This document shows, piece by piece, positions 15,103-22,374 of a stretch of 64,000 nt of DNA (within the stretch, counting starts at the first letter, position 1; every line of letters starts with the position of its first letter). Made by a program: the position numbers and the translations under genes. Below the pieces are notes generated by a model, which was not told the origin of the DNA, made no database searches, and was given only the letters and a program-made list of their open reading frames with translations. Location of the stretch: NCBI RefSeq assembly GCF_017571495.1, contig NZ_JAGETZ010000003.1, positions 496,001 through 560,000 of the forward strand, read 5' to 3'. The DNA is from Hymenobacter negativus. Lineage in GTDB: Bacteria; Bacteroidota; Bacteroidia; Cytophagales; Hymenobacteraceae.

Positions 15103-15507
15103 TCATGGCCTGCTCCATGCGTCTGCGTGGGCATGGAGCAGGTTCACCATTTCGGGCATCGTGAGGCGGAAGCGCTCCCGGCGGCGGGTAAGCGTCAGGG
15201 CATCCAGCACAGGGTTTTCGCGCTCCTTATCCAGCAGGGTGCGCAGCTCGGGCAGTTCCACAATCAAGTCCCACCCATTGCGGGGGCGGGGGCCATAAGG
15301 TCCGCGCCGCCCGTGGTTGATGCGCAGCCGGCGGTGCCTATCGAGCACGCTGGTAAAATCGGCCTCACTCATCCCGTACTGTGCCAGCAGAGCGGCCCGC
15401 GCTGCGCCGGGAAAGGTGTAGCCGGGCAGCGCGTCCAACGTGGCACGCAAGGCAGGAAAATCAAAAAGCAAGTCCCAGGCGCGAGATACAGGAGTAACGA
15501 GTGGCAT
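15103..15507 (-). CDS. Hypothetical prophage protein
   Basis: 134 residues, helical, with two similar 'WDLLFDFPALRATLDAL' and 'WDLIVELPELRTLLDKE' segments (residues ~11-27 and ~79-95), suggesting an internal duplication of a ~65-residue unit. Ends three bases from the next gene's region and lies in the minus-strand early block. No family recognised. Confidence 0.55.
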   Translation of the reverse strand: MPLVTPVSRAWDLLFDFPALRATLDALPGYTFPGAARAALLAQYGMSEADFTSVLDRHRRLRINHGRRGPYGPRPRNGWDLIVELPELRTLLDKERENPVLDALTLTRRRERFRLTMPEMVNLLHAHADAWSRP

Positions 15508-15509
15508 GG

Positions 15510-15755
15510 TTAGCGTGCGCGTTGAGGGAAGCGATTACGGGCTGGGACGCGGCCCACGGTGTAGGGCTGGCCGGCCTTGTGCGGGTGCGTGGTGAACACG
15601 AGGCCAGCGCGGTGGCTGCATTCGGCATCGATGGCCAGGCGGCGGGCAATGGGCAGGGCGGCGAACTCGCGCACCGTGTAGCCCGACGTGCGGTAGGGCT
15701 TGCTTTGGGGTTTTTCATGCTCCGCCAGCAGGGCAGCGTCTATTGGGTCAATCAT
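15510..15755 (-). CDS. Hypothetical small prophage protein
   Basis: 81 residues, basic C-terminus. The sequence 'SGYTVREFAALPIARRLAIDAECSHRAG' is helical; no cysteine ligand set or membrane helix. It precedes the internally repeated 134-aa gene with a two-base gap, and follows the HNH gene, so it belongs to the same minus-strand unit. No family recognised. Confidence 0.5.
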   Translation of the reverse strand: MIDPIDAALLAEHEKPQSKPYRTSGYTVREFAALPIARRLAIDAECSHRAGLVFTTHPHKAGQPYTVGRVPARNRFPQRAR

Positions 15756-15781
15756 GGTGTAAAAGGTGTAAAAGGTGTGAA

Positions 15782-16198
15782 TCAGGCGGCCCGGCGCATC
15801 TCGGGTGCCCAGATGCCCAGCCCCTTCGCTTTATTGCAGCGCTTGCACAGGCATTGCAGATTAGCCCGATGATTCCCGCCGCCCAGCACCCGGGGTATGA
15901 TGTGGTCAACGGTGAGCTGCCGTCGACTCCCGCAGTTGGCGCAACGGCCCACGGCCCGCACCTCGGCATACAGCGCGGCGCGTTCGGGGTCGTCCATTGC
16001 CAAGCGCGGGGTGGGCTCGGGCAGCATACTGCGACTGGCTACCCGGCGGGGGCTGTTGCGCTCGGTATCATGGCGGGCGGGCGGCGTGTAGTTGTCAATG
16101 GCTGCCGTAGCTTTCACCCAGGGGATGCGCGCACCGACAAACCAGTGGCCACCGGTGCGGGGGCATGTTTTGCGAATGAGGCGGCGGATTCGCTTCAT
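15782..16198 (-). CDS. HNH endonuclease
   Basis: 138 residues from the ATG at 16196-16198. The C-terminal ~55 residues contain the HNH/zinc pattern: 'CANCGSR' then 'LTVDHIIPRVLGGGNHRANLQCLCKRCNKAKG', with the catalytic HNH histidine in VDHI, an Asn in 'HRANLQ', and Cys-x2-Cys pairs. Such enzymes in phages assist packaging or recombination, or are homing-type nucleases; here it lies in the early region beside two other possible nucleic-acid proteins, not beside terminase. The N-terminal ~80 residues are basic and unassigned. Confidence 0.85.
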   Translation of the reverse strand: MKRIRRLIRKTCPRTGGHWFVGARIPWVKATAAIDNYTPPARHDTERNSPRRVASRSMLPEPTPRLAMDDPERAALYAEVRAVGRCANCGSRRQLTVDHIIPRVLGGGNHRANLQCLCKRCNKAKGLGIWAPEMRRAA

Positions 16199-16401
16199 TA
16201 GTTCCCAATGCAGCAGGTGGAGCACAGTCCGCCGTTGTAAGCGTGTTCGGTGGCCGAAATGGGCATGTCGCATTCGTCGCAGCTTTTCATGCGGGCCACG
16301 GGTGCCTGCTTTGGGGGCAACCCTTTGGCGGCATGGCGGGTAGCAGCATTCTCGGCTCGGGTTTGACCAATTGAGCGAGCGGGGCGTAGTGTTGGCTTCA
16401 T
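16198..16401 (-). CDS. Small zinc-ribbon-like protein
   Basis: 67 residues. Basic N-terminus, then 'CDECDMPISATEHAYNGGLCSTC' giving Cys-x2-Cys and Cys-x2-Cys(C) pairs about 17 residues apart, a plausible zinc knuckle. ATG overlaps the stop of the nuclease-like gene upstream (ATGA) and its TAA touches the HNH ATG, so the three are translationally coupled. A nucleic-acid-binding partner role is inferred. Confidence 0.55.
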   Translation of the reverse strand: MKPTLRPARSIGQTRAENAATRHAAKGLPPKQAPVARMKSCDECDMPISATEHAYNGGLCSTCCIGN

Positions 16402-16700
16402 TTCGATTCGGGGGCGGTGACGATGGCAATTGCCTCGTCGGGTGTGGTGACAATGTGGTAAGTGCCGCCGCGCCACTCGTCGCGGAATTTGGCCTCGCCC
16501 TCGGTCAGCTGCCGTTTGCTCTCGGGCAGGCTGCCGTCCTTTATCTCCATGATGAAGTCCCGCTTGCGGAAGCCCACGAGGATGTCAAAGCAGTTGGGCA
16601 GCGTGTGCAGGTGCAGGACGGAGGCCCCGATGCCGCGCAGCGCCGCCACTACGGCGGGCTGGTTGGCATCTACTCGGGCAACGGTGGTGCGGCGGGGCAT
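16398..16700 (-). CDS. PD-(D/E)XK/VRR-NUC-like nuclease
   Basis: 100 residues. 'NCFDILVGFRKRDFIMEIKDG' gives D-(12)-E-x-K, the core of PD-(D/E)XK nucleases, followed by 'SKRQLTEGEAKFRDEWRGG.YHIV', the helix and strand seen in VRR-NUC and resolvase-like proteins of phages. These act on recombination or replication intermediates. It opens a coupled trio with the zinc-ribbon and HNH genes. Family placement is by motif only. Confidence 0.68.
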   Translation of the reverse strand: MPRRTTVARVDANQPAVVAALRGIGASVLHLHTLPNCFDILVGFRKRDFIMEIKDGSLPESKRQLTEGEAKFRDEWRGGTYHIVTTPDEAIAIVTAPESK

Positions 16701-16736
16701 TGGGTTAGATGGAATTTTACCGAAATTTCGGATTAA

Positions 16737-16791
16737 TTCAATCTACTGATTTTCAGCATCTTGTAATGTACTGAAAAATCAGTAGATTGAA
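16737..16791. repeat. 20-bp near-perfect inverted repeat
   Basis: TTCAATCTACTGATTTTCAG at 16737-16756 and its complement, with one extra A, at 16771-16791, separated by 14 bases. It lies between the stop at 16805 and the nuclease ATG at 16700, in the leader of the nuclease trio. AT-rich stem without a T tract, so it is more likely an operator or attenuator than a terminator. Confidence 0.6.
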
Positions 16792-16804
16792 ATCGCGTAA
16801 ATTT

Positions 16805-17752
16805 TTACGCGATTGCGGCGGCGGTATCGCGCAGACCGGTGCAGTCCCGAATGGTCAGCAGTTCGTCGGATAGCTCGCGGTAGCTGGCTGCGTCGGTGAG
16901 CATCACGGAGAGGCCCGCCACGTACTGCAGGCGGTGCATAATCTGCTGGAACCAACCCGCCACCCGGCGGTCCTTCATGCCGTCGTTTAGCTCGTTTTCT
17001 ACCCGCTGGGCTACGGATTGCTGCTCGTACTCCCCGGCGGCATTCTTCCGGTACACCCCGGCCGCCTCGGGCAGCTGGCTGGTCTTGAGATGGTTGGCTG
17101 AGCACTCCCGCACCACCTCGGTGAAGTAGTCCCATTCATCGGGCAGCGTCGAGCCGATGCGCTCAATGGTGCGGTATTCGCAGAGCGGGGCGAAGTAGTG
17201 GCCGATTTCCGCCAGCAGCGTGTAAGGGGCCAGGCTCTCGGCATCTTCCTTGTGTATCAGCTTCCACGGCCCGCCCGGTTCGCCCGGTTCCCAGTTGGCC
17301 AGGTAGTCGGCTAGGTCGGCGGGGTGCATGGCTTCGGCCAATTCGTCCTCGGTGCCGGGCACGAACTCGGCAATGCGGCGGAGGCGGTTCTCCACGGCGT
17401 AGCGGTGCAGGTCACCGTCGAAGCTGGTAAAGAACTCGCCCAGGGCGTTGCAGGCACCCACTACGCACAGATGCAAGTCGTGTAGCGAGCTATTGACCAC
17501 CGACAGGAGGTAAAATTGTTCTTGGGCGGCCCGTAGAACTTCGGCCTTCTCGCGGTCTGCCGGGCTGCGCTTTATTCGCCAGTCCGAAGGGGCAACCGTT
17601 AGCCGGTGGAACTCGCCAAGGGTTTCCTGCGGGTAGGCCGCCACCTCCAACGAGTGCAGGCGGTCCATGTAGCCATTGAAGAGGTGGGCCAGATTGCACA
17701 GGGGCATATCTTCTTCGACCGAAACGATGTGTTCAAAAATGCGGAAGCGCAT
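16805..17752 (-). CDS. Large prophage early protein, unknown
   Basis: 315 residues from the ATG at 17750-17752, mostly helical and acidic, no membrane segments. It carries runs such as 'FYLLSVVNSSLHDLHLCVVGACNALGEFF' and 'FQQIMHRLQYVAGLSVMLTDA'. The frame also has an ATG at 17839, but that start would put a strong hairpin inside codons 3-11, so the internal ATG is preferred. It follows the 179-aa gene in the replication operon. No family recognised. Confidence 0.6.
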   Translation of the reverse strand: MRFRIFEHIVSVEEDMPLCNLAHLFNGYMDRLHSLEVAAYPQETLGEFHRLTVAPSDWRIKRSPADREKAEVLRAAQEQFYLLSVVNSSLHDLHLCVVGACNALGEFFTSFDGDLHRYAVENRLRRIAEFVPGTEDELAEAMHPADLADYLANWEPGEPGGPWKLIHKEDAESLAPYTLLAEIGHYFAPLCEYRTIERIGSTLPDEWDYFTEVVRECSANHLKTSQLPEAAGVYRKNAAGEYEQQSVAQRVENELNDGMKDRRVAGWFQQIMHRLQYVAGLSVMLTDAASYRELSDELLTIRDCTGLRDTAAAIA

Positions 17753-17806
17753 GGTGGTAAGTGGTTTGTGGTGAATGGTTTTGATTTTCCCTTCTGGGTG
17801 ATTTTT

Positions 17807-17830
17807 AATCGGCCCACTTTTGGGCCGATT
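17807..17830. repeat. 10-bp perfect hairpin in a leader
   Basis: AATCGGCCCA / TGGGCCGATT with a 4-base loop, between the 179-aa gene stop and the preferred start at 17752. On the transcribed (minus) strand it is followed by A residues, not T, so it is not an ordinary terminator; it could pace translation or processing of the polycistronic RNA. Confidence 0.55.
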
Positions 17831-17853
17831 GGCTGACATTGCGTTTCGTAATC

Positions 17854-18393
17854 TCAGGTAGCAAAAGGATGCGGGCTGGGCTTGGGCTCAGCCGGGCCGT
17901 GGGGCATCCAGCCCCGGCCGGTGAGGATGCCGGGGCTGCGGGCCTCAATCCTGGCCGTGAGCGAGGCGGCCAGTTCGCGGCCTTCGCGGCGGTTGTGCCA
18001 GCGCATGAATTTTTCCAGCACGGCCCGGCGGTCGGCGGGCGCGGTCAGCGGATGGTTCACCAGCTGCAAGAGGCGCTCGGTTTCGGCCTGCGTCACCGAG
18101 AGCGAATCTTCGGGAGCTTGCTCCATGGCCGCCCACTTGTTGAGGCCTTTTTGCAGTTCGTCTAGCAGGGCCTCGTCATTGCCAGCGTGCTCGCAGTACA
18201 CCAGATTAAACACCTGCTCCCCGTCAGGGAACCAAACCTTTACGGCCCGCCGGATATGAAGCCCGCCGATGTATGAGCCAAGGGTGGGGAGGTCGGCCAC
18301 AATCTCATGCACCGAGGCGTAAAACTGCGGGTGGTAGCTGCGGGCCATCGCATCGGCCTGCTGAGCGAGTTCTAGGGTAAGTCCGCGTGTCAT
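17854..18393 (-). CDS. Hypothetical prophage replication-region protein
   Basis: 179 residues, helical. 'SYIGGLHIRRAVKVWFPDGEQVFNLVYCEHAGNDEALLDELQKGL' resembles an alpha/beta segment, followed by charged helices and a flexible Pro-rich tail. It lies four bases downstream of the ATPase gene stop, so it is co-transcribed with the replication ATPase. No family recognised. Confidence 0.55.
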   Translation of the reverse strand: MTRGLTLELAQQADAMARSYHPQFYASVHEIVADLPTLGSYIGGLHIRRAVKVWFPDGEQVFNLVYCEHAGNDEALLDELQKGLNKWAAMEQAPEDSLSVTQAETERLLQLVNHPLTAPADRRAVLEKFMRWHNRREGRELAASLTARIEARSPGILTGRGWMPHGPAEPKPSPHPFAT

Positions 18394-18397
18394 TGGA

Positions 18398-19636
18398 TTA
18401 TTCGTTGGCGTGAGGCAGTCGGACAGTCATAGCTCCACCAGGCAGCATATCGGCCGGGATTGCGTCAAAATCACTGCTGGCCGTAAGGGGTGCGAAGCCA
18501 TCGGGGGCGATGTCCCGGCCATCCTTGCGTGGTATTTTCTCGGAAACGATGCGGGCCAGGTCGTTGCAGCCGTAGGCCTCGTAGAGCTGGCGGGGCTTCT
18601 CATCCAGGGGCGAAACCGGGTTGGACATCGTGCCCAGCACCGGGTCGGTGTAGCGGTAGCTGCCCCGGCTGTAATGGAGCCGCACGCCGCCGGGCGGGGT
18701 GGGAAAGCCGGTTTCGGGCTGTTCCTTCACCTTCTTCACGTAGAAGTCCACGGCCGTATCGGTGGGGTCCGTTTCGTAGTATGGCCGGTTGATGACTATC
18801 ACGTTATCCACCTTGTTGCCCCACATTCGGCCGCCGCTGACTTTGTACTGGTCGGGCACGATGAGCTCCGCGCCGGGTTTGGGGCGGGCATCGCCCGATG
18901 GATGGGCGCAGACAATGCCACACAGTTCGTTGTCTTCGGTGAAGTCGCAGAGGTAGCCAAGTAGCTGCTTCAGCATCTCATCCTCGCGCCCGCCGTAGTC
19001 GGTGAGGCTGTCACCCAGCGAGTTCCAGGGGTCAATCAGGTAGCCGTTGATGCCGTGCACCTCTTTGCAGTGGGCAATCACGCCCGCCACATCGGCCAGG
19101 TTTTCCGCCTCGCGCGGGTTGATGATAAAGAAGTGTTTCAGCACCCACTTGGCGGCCTCTTCGTACTGCTCAAAGCTCATCCGGTGGTACTTCGGGTTGC
19201 AGGTCTGCCCGACGTACATCTGCACCAGGATATTCACCAGCTTGCGGGCCGGCATGTTCTCGGGGCAGAGCAGCGCCCACTTCCACCCGTCGTACCGGCT
19301 TTTCACCAGCATGAGAAAGAGCATAATCCAGCTCTTACCCGAGCCGGGCCAGCCGGTGACAAGGCTCACCTCGCCGAGCATCCACGACCAATACTGCGCG
19401 ATGGTGGGGAAGTGGGTGGGCGAGCCGTTGGGGTCCAGCGTGTGCCAAGCGTGTATCATCTTGGCCAGCACGTCGGCCGGGTCAAGCAGGGCCTGCGCGG
19501 CGTCGCGCTTGGCTGGGGCCTGTTTGGCGGTAGTGGTGCCAGCGGGCTGCACACGGGCGCGGCCGGTGGCGCGGGGCATCGGTGCGGGGCCAGCGGATGG
19601 CTGGGCGGCCATTGGGTTGAAGCTACGCGGTTGCAT
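18398..19636 (-). CDS. DnaB/RecA-like replicative ATPase
   Basis: 412 residues from the ATG at 19634-19636. After an ~75-residue Pro/Ala-rich N-terminus, a RecA/DnaB-type ATPase carries Walker A 'GWPGSGKS' (~residue 94-101), a Walker B-like 'GINGYLIDPWNSL' (~190-202) and 'GIVCAHPSGD' (~240), the sensor-like histidine loop. It matches hexameric helicase or helicase-loader ATPases of phages (Twinkle/DnaB C-terminal class) lacking a primase domain. Downstream of the initiator-like gene, it is the likely lambda P-position replication protein. Pure RecA-like ATPase activity is a possible alternative. Confidence 0.75.
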   Translation of the reverse strand: MQPRSFNPMAAQPSAGPAPMPRATGRARVQPAGTTTAKQAPAKRDAAQALLDPADVLAKMIHAWHTLDPNGSPTHFPTIAQYWSWMLGEVSLVTGWPGSGKSWIMLFLMLVKSRYDGWKWALLCPENMPARKLVNILVQMYVGQTCNPKYHRMSFEQYEEAAKWVLKHFFIINPREAENLADVAGVIAHCKEVHGINGYLIDPWNSLGDSLTDYGGREDEMLKQLLGYLCDFTEDNELCGIVCAHPSGDARPKPGAELIVPDQYKVSGGRMWGNKVDNVIVINRPYYETDPTDTAVDFYVKKVKEQPETGFPTPPGGVRLHYSRGSYRYTDPVLGTMSNPVSPLDEKPRQLYEAYGCNDLARIVSEKIPRKDGRDIAPDGFAPLTASSDFDAIPADMLPGGAMTVRLPHANE

Positions 19637-20024
19637 TGGGGAGACGATTTTGCAGCGTGGTTTGAAGGGTAGTGAAGAGGTCGAGGTTGGCGTAGTAGCG
19701 CTTATTGGCCTGCTGCAATTCGGTCTTGTAGTAGTCGCGCTCAATGCCCATTTGGGTGTAGCGCATTTGCGCGGCGCTCATCTCCTTGCGCATCTCGCGC
19801 ACCTGCTGGCCGTGGGTCTGGGCCAGATTATCTACTGCGACGAAGTAGTGCCCCATGGCACTGAGCAGGGCGCGGTCGGCTTCGTAGCGGGGCCACTGCA
19901 CCGGGTCGGCGGGCTGGCTCTCAGTGCGCAGCTGGAGCATTTCAATGAGCGGGCCCAGCTTGGTGGCCGCGTGTTGGAGTTGCGCCTCGGAATCTTCCAG
20001 GGCGGTTTTACTTGGGAGGTTCAT
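19623..20024 (-). CDS. Coiled-coil protein between initiator and helicase genes
   Basis: 133 residues from ATG 20022-20024, which overlaps the initiator TGA (ATGA). It is mostly alpha-helical with heptad-like Leu/Gln patterns ('LEDSEAQLQHAATKLGPLIEML', 'MRKEMSAAQMRYTQMGIERD'), and its stop lies 14 bases inside the ATPase gene. Position between initiator and helicase suggests a loader or coupling factor, an inference from order only. Confidence 0.55.
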   Translation of the reverse strand: MNLPSKTALEDSEAQLQHAATKLGPLIEMLQLRTESQPADPVQWPRYEADRALLSAMGHYFVAVDNLAQTHGQQVREMRKEMSAAQMRYTQMGIERDYYKTELQQANKRYYANLDLFTTLQTTLQNRLPNATA

Positions 20025-20914
20025 ACAGTAGCAGGGGCTGGGGCCTTCCGTGCGAAGAGGTCGGCCGTGTTGTAGGAAGTGGTGGGAGTGGCCACGGGGG
20101 CCGGGGCTTTGGCCTGCTGGACCTGCCATTCTTCGAAGGCGCGGGCGGTGCCGGGATTTTCGACGCCTGACCAATCGCCCTGAATGGCGGCTTCGAGCAT
20201 GACGATGGCGAAGGCTTCGGGCTTGCGGCCCAGCTTCAGCAAGGCCATGCGGTGAGCGTTCAGGGATTTGCCGGATTGCTTCGAGCCAGTGAGGAACATG
20301 GCCCACAGGTTGGCGAACTCTTCGCCAGGGTGGGGCAATTCAAGGGCGGCAATCTCTTCGGGGGTGGCACCGGCTTTTTTCACCGATGACTTTTTACCAG
20401 CAGAGCGAGCGGGTGAAGCGGCGGGAGCCGCGCCTTTACTCTTCTCTTCTTCTTCTTCTTTATATATAATAGGGGGTTCAAAATTTGAACCCTTTCCTGC
20501 ACCCTTATCTGCACCCTTAGCGTCATTTTTAGCCGTTGAGGGTTCAGAATTTGCACCCTCTTTCAGGACTAAGGGTTCAGAATTTGCACCCTTAGAGGGT
20601 TCAGAATTTGCACCCTTTTTGCCTGAGAGCAACTGGTAAATGGTCACGGCTTTCGGGCCCTGGCCGCCGGGCGCGGTGGCGATGAGCCCACGCTCTTCCA
20701 GTTCGTCTCGGTAGCCCCTGAATGAATTCTCGGCCCCTCCGCAGAGCCCCACCATTTCGGGGTTGGACTTGCCGAACTGCGCCGGCCACGGGCCACCATC
20801 AGCTATTAGGTTAGCTACATATAGCAGCTTCAGATATAGCCGCGTGGCACCGGGCGAGAACTTGCTCGCGCTGTCCAGCTTTTGAAAGAAAATGACGTAA
20901 TCCAGGTAAGTCAC
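20021..20914 (-). CDS. Winged-helix replication initiator-like protein carrying iterons
   Basis: 297 residues. Residues ~15-95 look like a winged helix ('FSPGATRLYLKLLYVANLI', 'NPEMVGLCGGAENSFRGYRDELEERGLI') as in phage O-type initiators. Residues ~97-150 contain repeats of GANSEP/GSNFEP, which are the translation of DNA iterons (see 20474-20615). A poly-Glu run and Ala/Lys-rich linker precede a C-terminal helical domain (~190-270). As in lambda O, the gene contains its own origin repeats and precedes a helicase-type gene. ATGA coupling to the next gene. Initiator role is inferred from this layout. Confidence 0.7.
   Translation of the reverse strand: MTYLDYVIFFQKLDSASKFSPGATRLYLKLLYVANLIADGGPWPAQFGKSNPEMVGLCGGAENSFRGYRDELEERGLIATAPGGQGPKAVTIYQLLSGKKGANSEPSKGANSEPLVLKEGANSEPSTAKNDAKGADKGAGKGSNFEPPIIYKEEEEEKSKGAAPAASPARSAGKKSSVKKAGATPEEIAALELPHPGEEFANLWAMFLTGSKQSGKSLNAHRMALLKLGRKPEAFAIVMLEAAIQGDWSGVENPGTARAFEEWQVQQAKAPAPVATPTTSYNTADLFARKAPAPATV
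20441..20470. repeat. Polypyrimidine and AT-rich tract beside the iterons
   Basis: A C/T-only run (CTTCTCTTCTTCTTCTTCTT) followed by TATATATAAT directly abuts the first iteron. It encodes the poly-Glu/Tyr-Lys part of the initiator-like protein. An easily melted tract next to iterons is the standard DNA unwinding element of iteron origins. Confidence 0.6.
20474..20615. repeat. Four 19-bp iterons inside the initiator gene (candidate phage origin)
   Basis: Copies at 20474-20492 (GGGTTCAAAATTTGAACCC, a perfect palindrome around a central base), 20540-20558, 20573-20591 and 20597-20615, the last three identical (GGGTTCAGAATTTGCACCC). Half-sites TGCACCCTTA occur at about 20498 and 20510 between copies 1 and 2. 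With the adjacent AT-rich tract this reproduces the lambda ori arrangement: iterons plus melting region within the O gene. They are translated as GANSEP-type repeats, so coding and cis function coincide. Confidence 0.75.
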
Positions 20915-20947
20915 GAGGGAGAGAGAGAAGCGGTGAGCGGCCTAGTG

Positions 20948-20980
20948 GCGAGATGGTATTGAGTTTTAATACCATCTCGC
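20948..20980. repeat. 13-bp perfect inverted repeat between prophage genes
   Basis: GCGAGATGGTATT / AATACCATCTCGC with a 7-base loop, between the 372-aa gene and the initiator-like gene. No T tract on the transcribed strand, so it may be a processing hairpin, an attenuator or a protein-binding site controlling replication genes. Confidence 0.55.
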
Positions 20981-20992
20981 TGGCTGGGTCTG

Positions 20993-22111
20993 CTAGGCGG
21001 CGGCTTGCAGCGCCCGCTTCTTGCTGCTGCGCATCGCTGGGCGCATTGGCTGCGTCTCGGCCACCATGACCGGGGCTACTTGCTCGGCGCGGGTGGTGTA
21101 GGCCACTACCTGTAGGAGCTTCACCTCGTAGTCGGCATCCTCCTTCTTTTTCCACTCAGCCTTTACATTGAGGGGACGCTCAGGCTCATCATCCCAGCGC
21201 AGGGGCACCGAGCCGTAGCTTTTCTTCGACATATCGAGGCGGCCCAGTATCATGGTATGGCCGTAGTGAGCATCCCCCGGCTTGCCCCAGGTCGTCTGGC
21301 TCAGGTACACCGCCCCATCAATCAGCTCCTTGCCACTGGTGACCTCTTTCAAGGCGATGCCGGTACCGGCGGGGAAGGCGGCGCTCATGTGCTTGCCTTC
21401 GGGCACGGCCCAGTAATGCAGCCGGCTGCGTTGCTCAGGGGTCAGGGCCATATCGCCCAGAAAGGGCACGTTAGGGTCATTCACGCGGGGAGCGGTGGTG
21501 AGGGCCTTATCGGCGCCCAGCCAGTGGCCCTGGCGTAATTTGTCCAACTCTTGCCGTTGTAGCTCGGTCGCGTGGTAGACGGCAAGTTGCGCCATTATCT
21601 TCTTCGTGGCTTTGGCTTGCTTGCGCTGGTAGGCCCGCAGTCCGCGCAGCACCACGGCAAAATCATCCTCAATGCCAAAAGCGAGTACACCGATGGCCTT
21701 TTCCGTGCTGTCAGCCGGCGGGTATTGCATGGCGTGAGCCGTCCACACGTCATGCCCTGGGTGCGCTTCCTTCAGTGCGGCGTAAACCCCGCCGTAGGCT
21801 TCGGGCTCGTGCAGTTGGCCCACGGCCCACTGATAGACACGCATGGGAAGGGTGCGGGCTTCTAGGTGCTCGTACTGCCGTTCGCCCCGCTTATCCAGGC
21901 GAATGGTATCATCGTCCATGTTCTTAAAAGTGATGCCCTGCCGCCAGTCAGTGCGGTAGTCAGCACCGCCCGTTGCCTCGTCGGCTAGCAGCGACTCTAC
22001 GCGATATTCAATGGTGTTATACTCAGGCTGGTAATCAGCGGCAGCTTTCAACCATGCAAGGTTAGCGTACCCAACAGCTTTGTAGTAACGGGCGATTTTA
22101 GAGTGGTTCAT
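20993..22111 (-). CDS. Large early prophage protein, unknown
   Basis: 372 residues, no signal or membrane segment. Contains 'YRTDWRQGITFKNMDDDTIRLDKRGERQYEH', a helical RKQAKATKK region near residue 190, and a C-terminal 'PLNVKAEWKKKEDADYEVKLLQVVAYTTRAEQV' stretch before an Ala/Lys tail. First large gene of the minus-strand replication operon. No domain recognised; a recombination or DNA-binding role would fit context but is unsupported. Confidence 0.6.
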   Translation of the reverse strand: MNHSKIARYYKAVGYANLAWLKAAADYQPEYNTIEYRVESLLADEATGGADYRTDWRQGITFKNMDDDTIRLDKRGERQYEHLEARTLPMRVYQWAVGQLHEPEAYGGVYAALKEAHPGHDVWTAHAMQYPPADSTEKAIGVLAFGIEDDFAVVLRGLRAYQRKQAKATKKIMAQLAVYHATELQRQELDKLRQGHWLGADKALTTAPRVNDPNVPFLGDMALTPEQRSRLHYWAVPEGKHMSAAFPAGTGIALKEVTSGKELIDGAVYLSQTTWGKPGDAHYGHTMILGRLDMSKKSYGSVPLRWDDEPERPLNVKAEWKKKEDADYEVKLLQVVAYTTRAEQVAPVMVAETQPMRPAMRSSKKRALQAAA

Positions 22112-22138
22112 GGTGTGGGGTGAAATGAGGTGAAAAAG

Positions 22139-22372
22139 TTATCGGTTGATGTACAGCGGGTTGGCAAGGCGGCGGCGGCGGTTTTCCTCGTGGGCAATCA
22201 CGAGCGGGGCCTCTTCGGCAAAGCGGGGCTCTTCGGTCACGATTTCCCGAAGGCGGCGGCGTACCTGCTTCATCGGCACGGCTTTAAGGATTTCGGCGAC
22301 GGGCCGAAGCCGTGCCGTCAGGTCGGCCATGTCACGCATGCAGGGGCGGGCGGGGGTCCGGTTGATGTACAC
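22139..22372 (-). CDS. Small basic prophage protein
   Basis: 77 residues if the GTG at 22370-22372 is used (two bases after the upstream stop), or 66 from the ATG at 22337-22339. Rich in Arg: 'AVPMKQVRRRLREIVTEEPRF' and 'HEENRRRRLANPLYINR'. A 13-bp direct repeat CGGTTGATGTACA flanks the frame at 22143-22155 and 22359-22371, so the protein begins and ends with YINR. Function unknown. Confidence 0.5.
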   Translation of the reverse strand: MYINRTPARPCMRDMADLTARLRPVAEILKAVPMKQVRRRLREIVTEEPRFAEEAPLVIAHEENRRRRLANPLYINR

Positions 22373-22374
22373 TG

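Noticed and set aside
17753..17839. Longer N-terminus for the 16805 gene starting at 17839
   Set aside because: It would encode a strong perfect hairpin within its first codons and lacks similarity support; the internal ATG at 17752 is preferred, though not certain.
20474..20615. CRISPR array reading of the repeats
   Set aside because: Repeats are 19 bp with irregular spacers (14 to 47 bp) and lie within a coding sequence, with no cas genes; an iteron array fits better.
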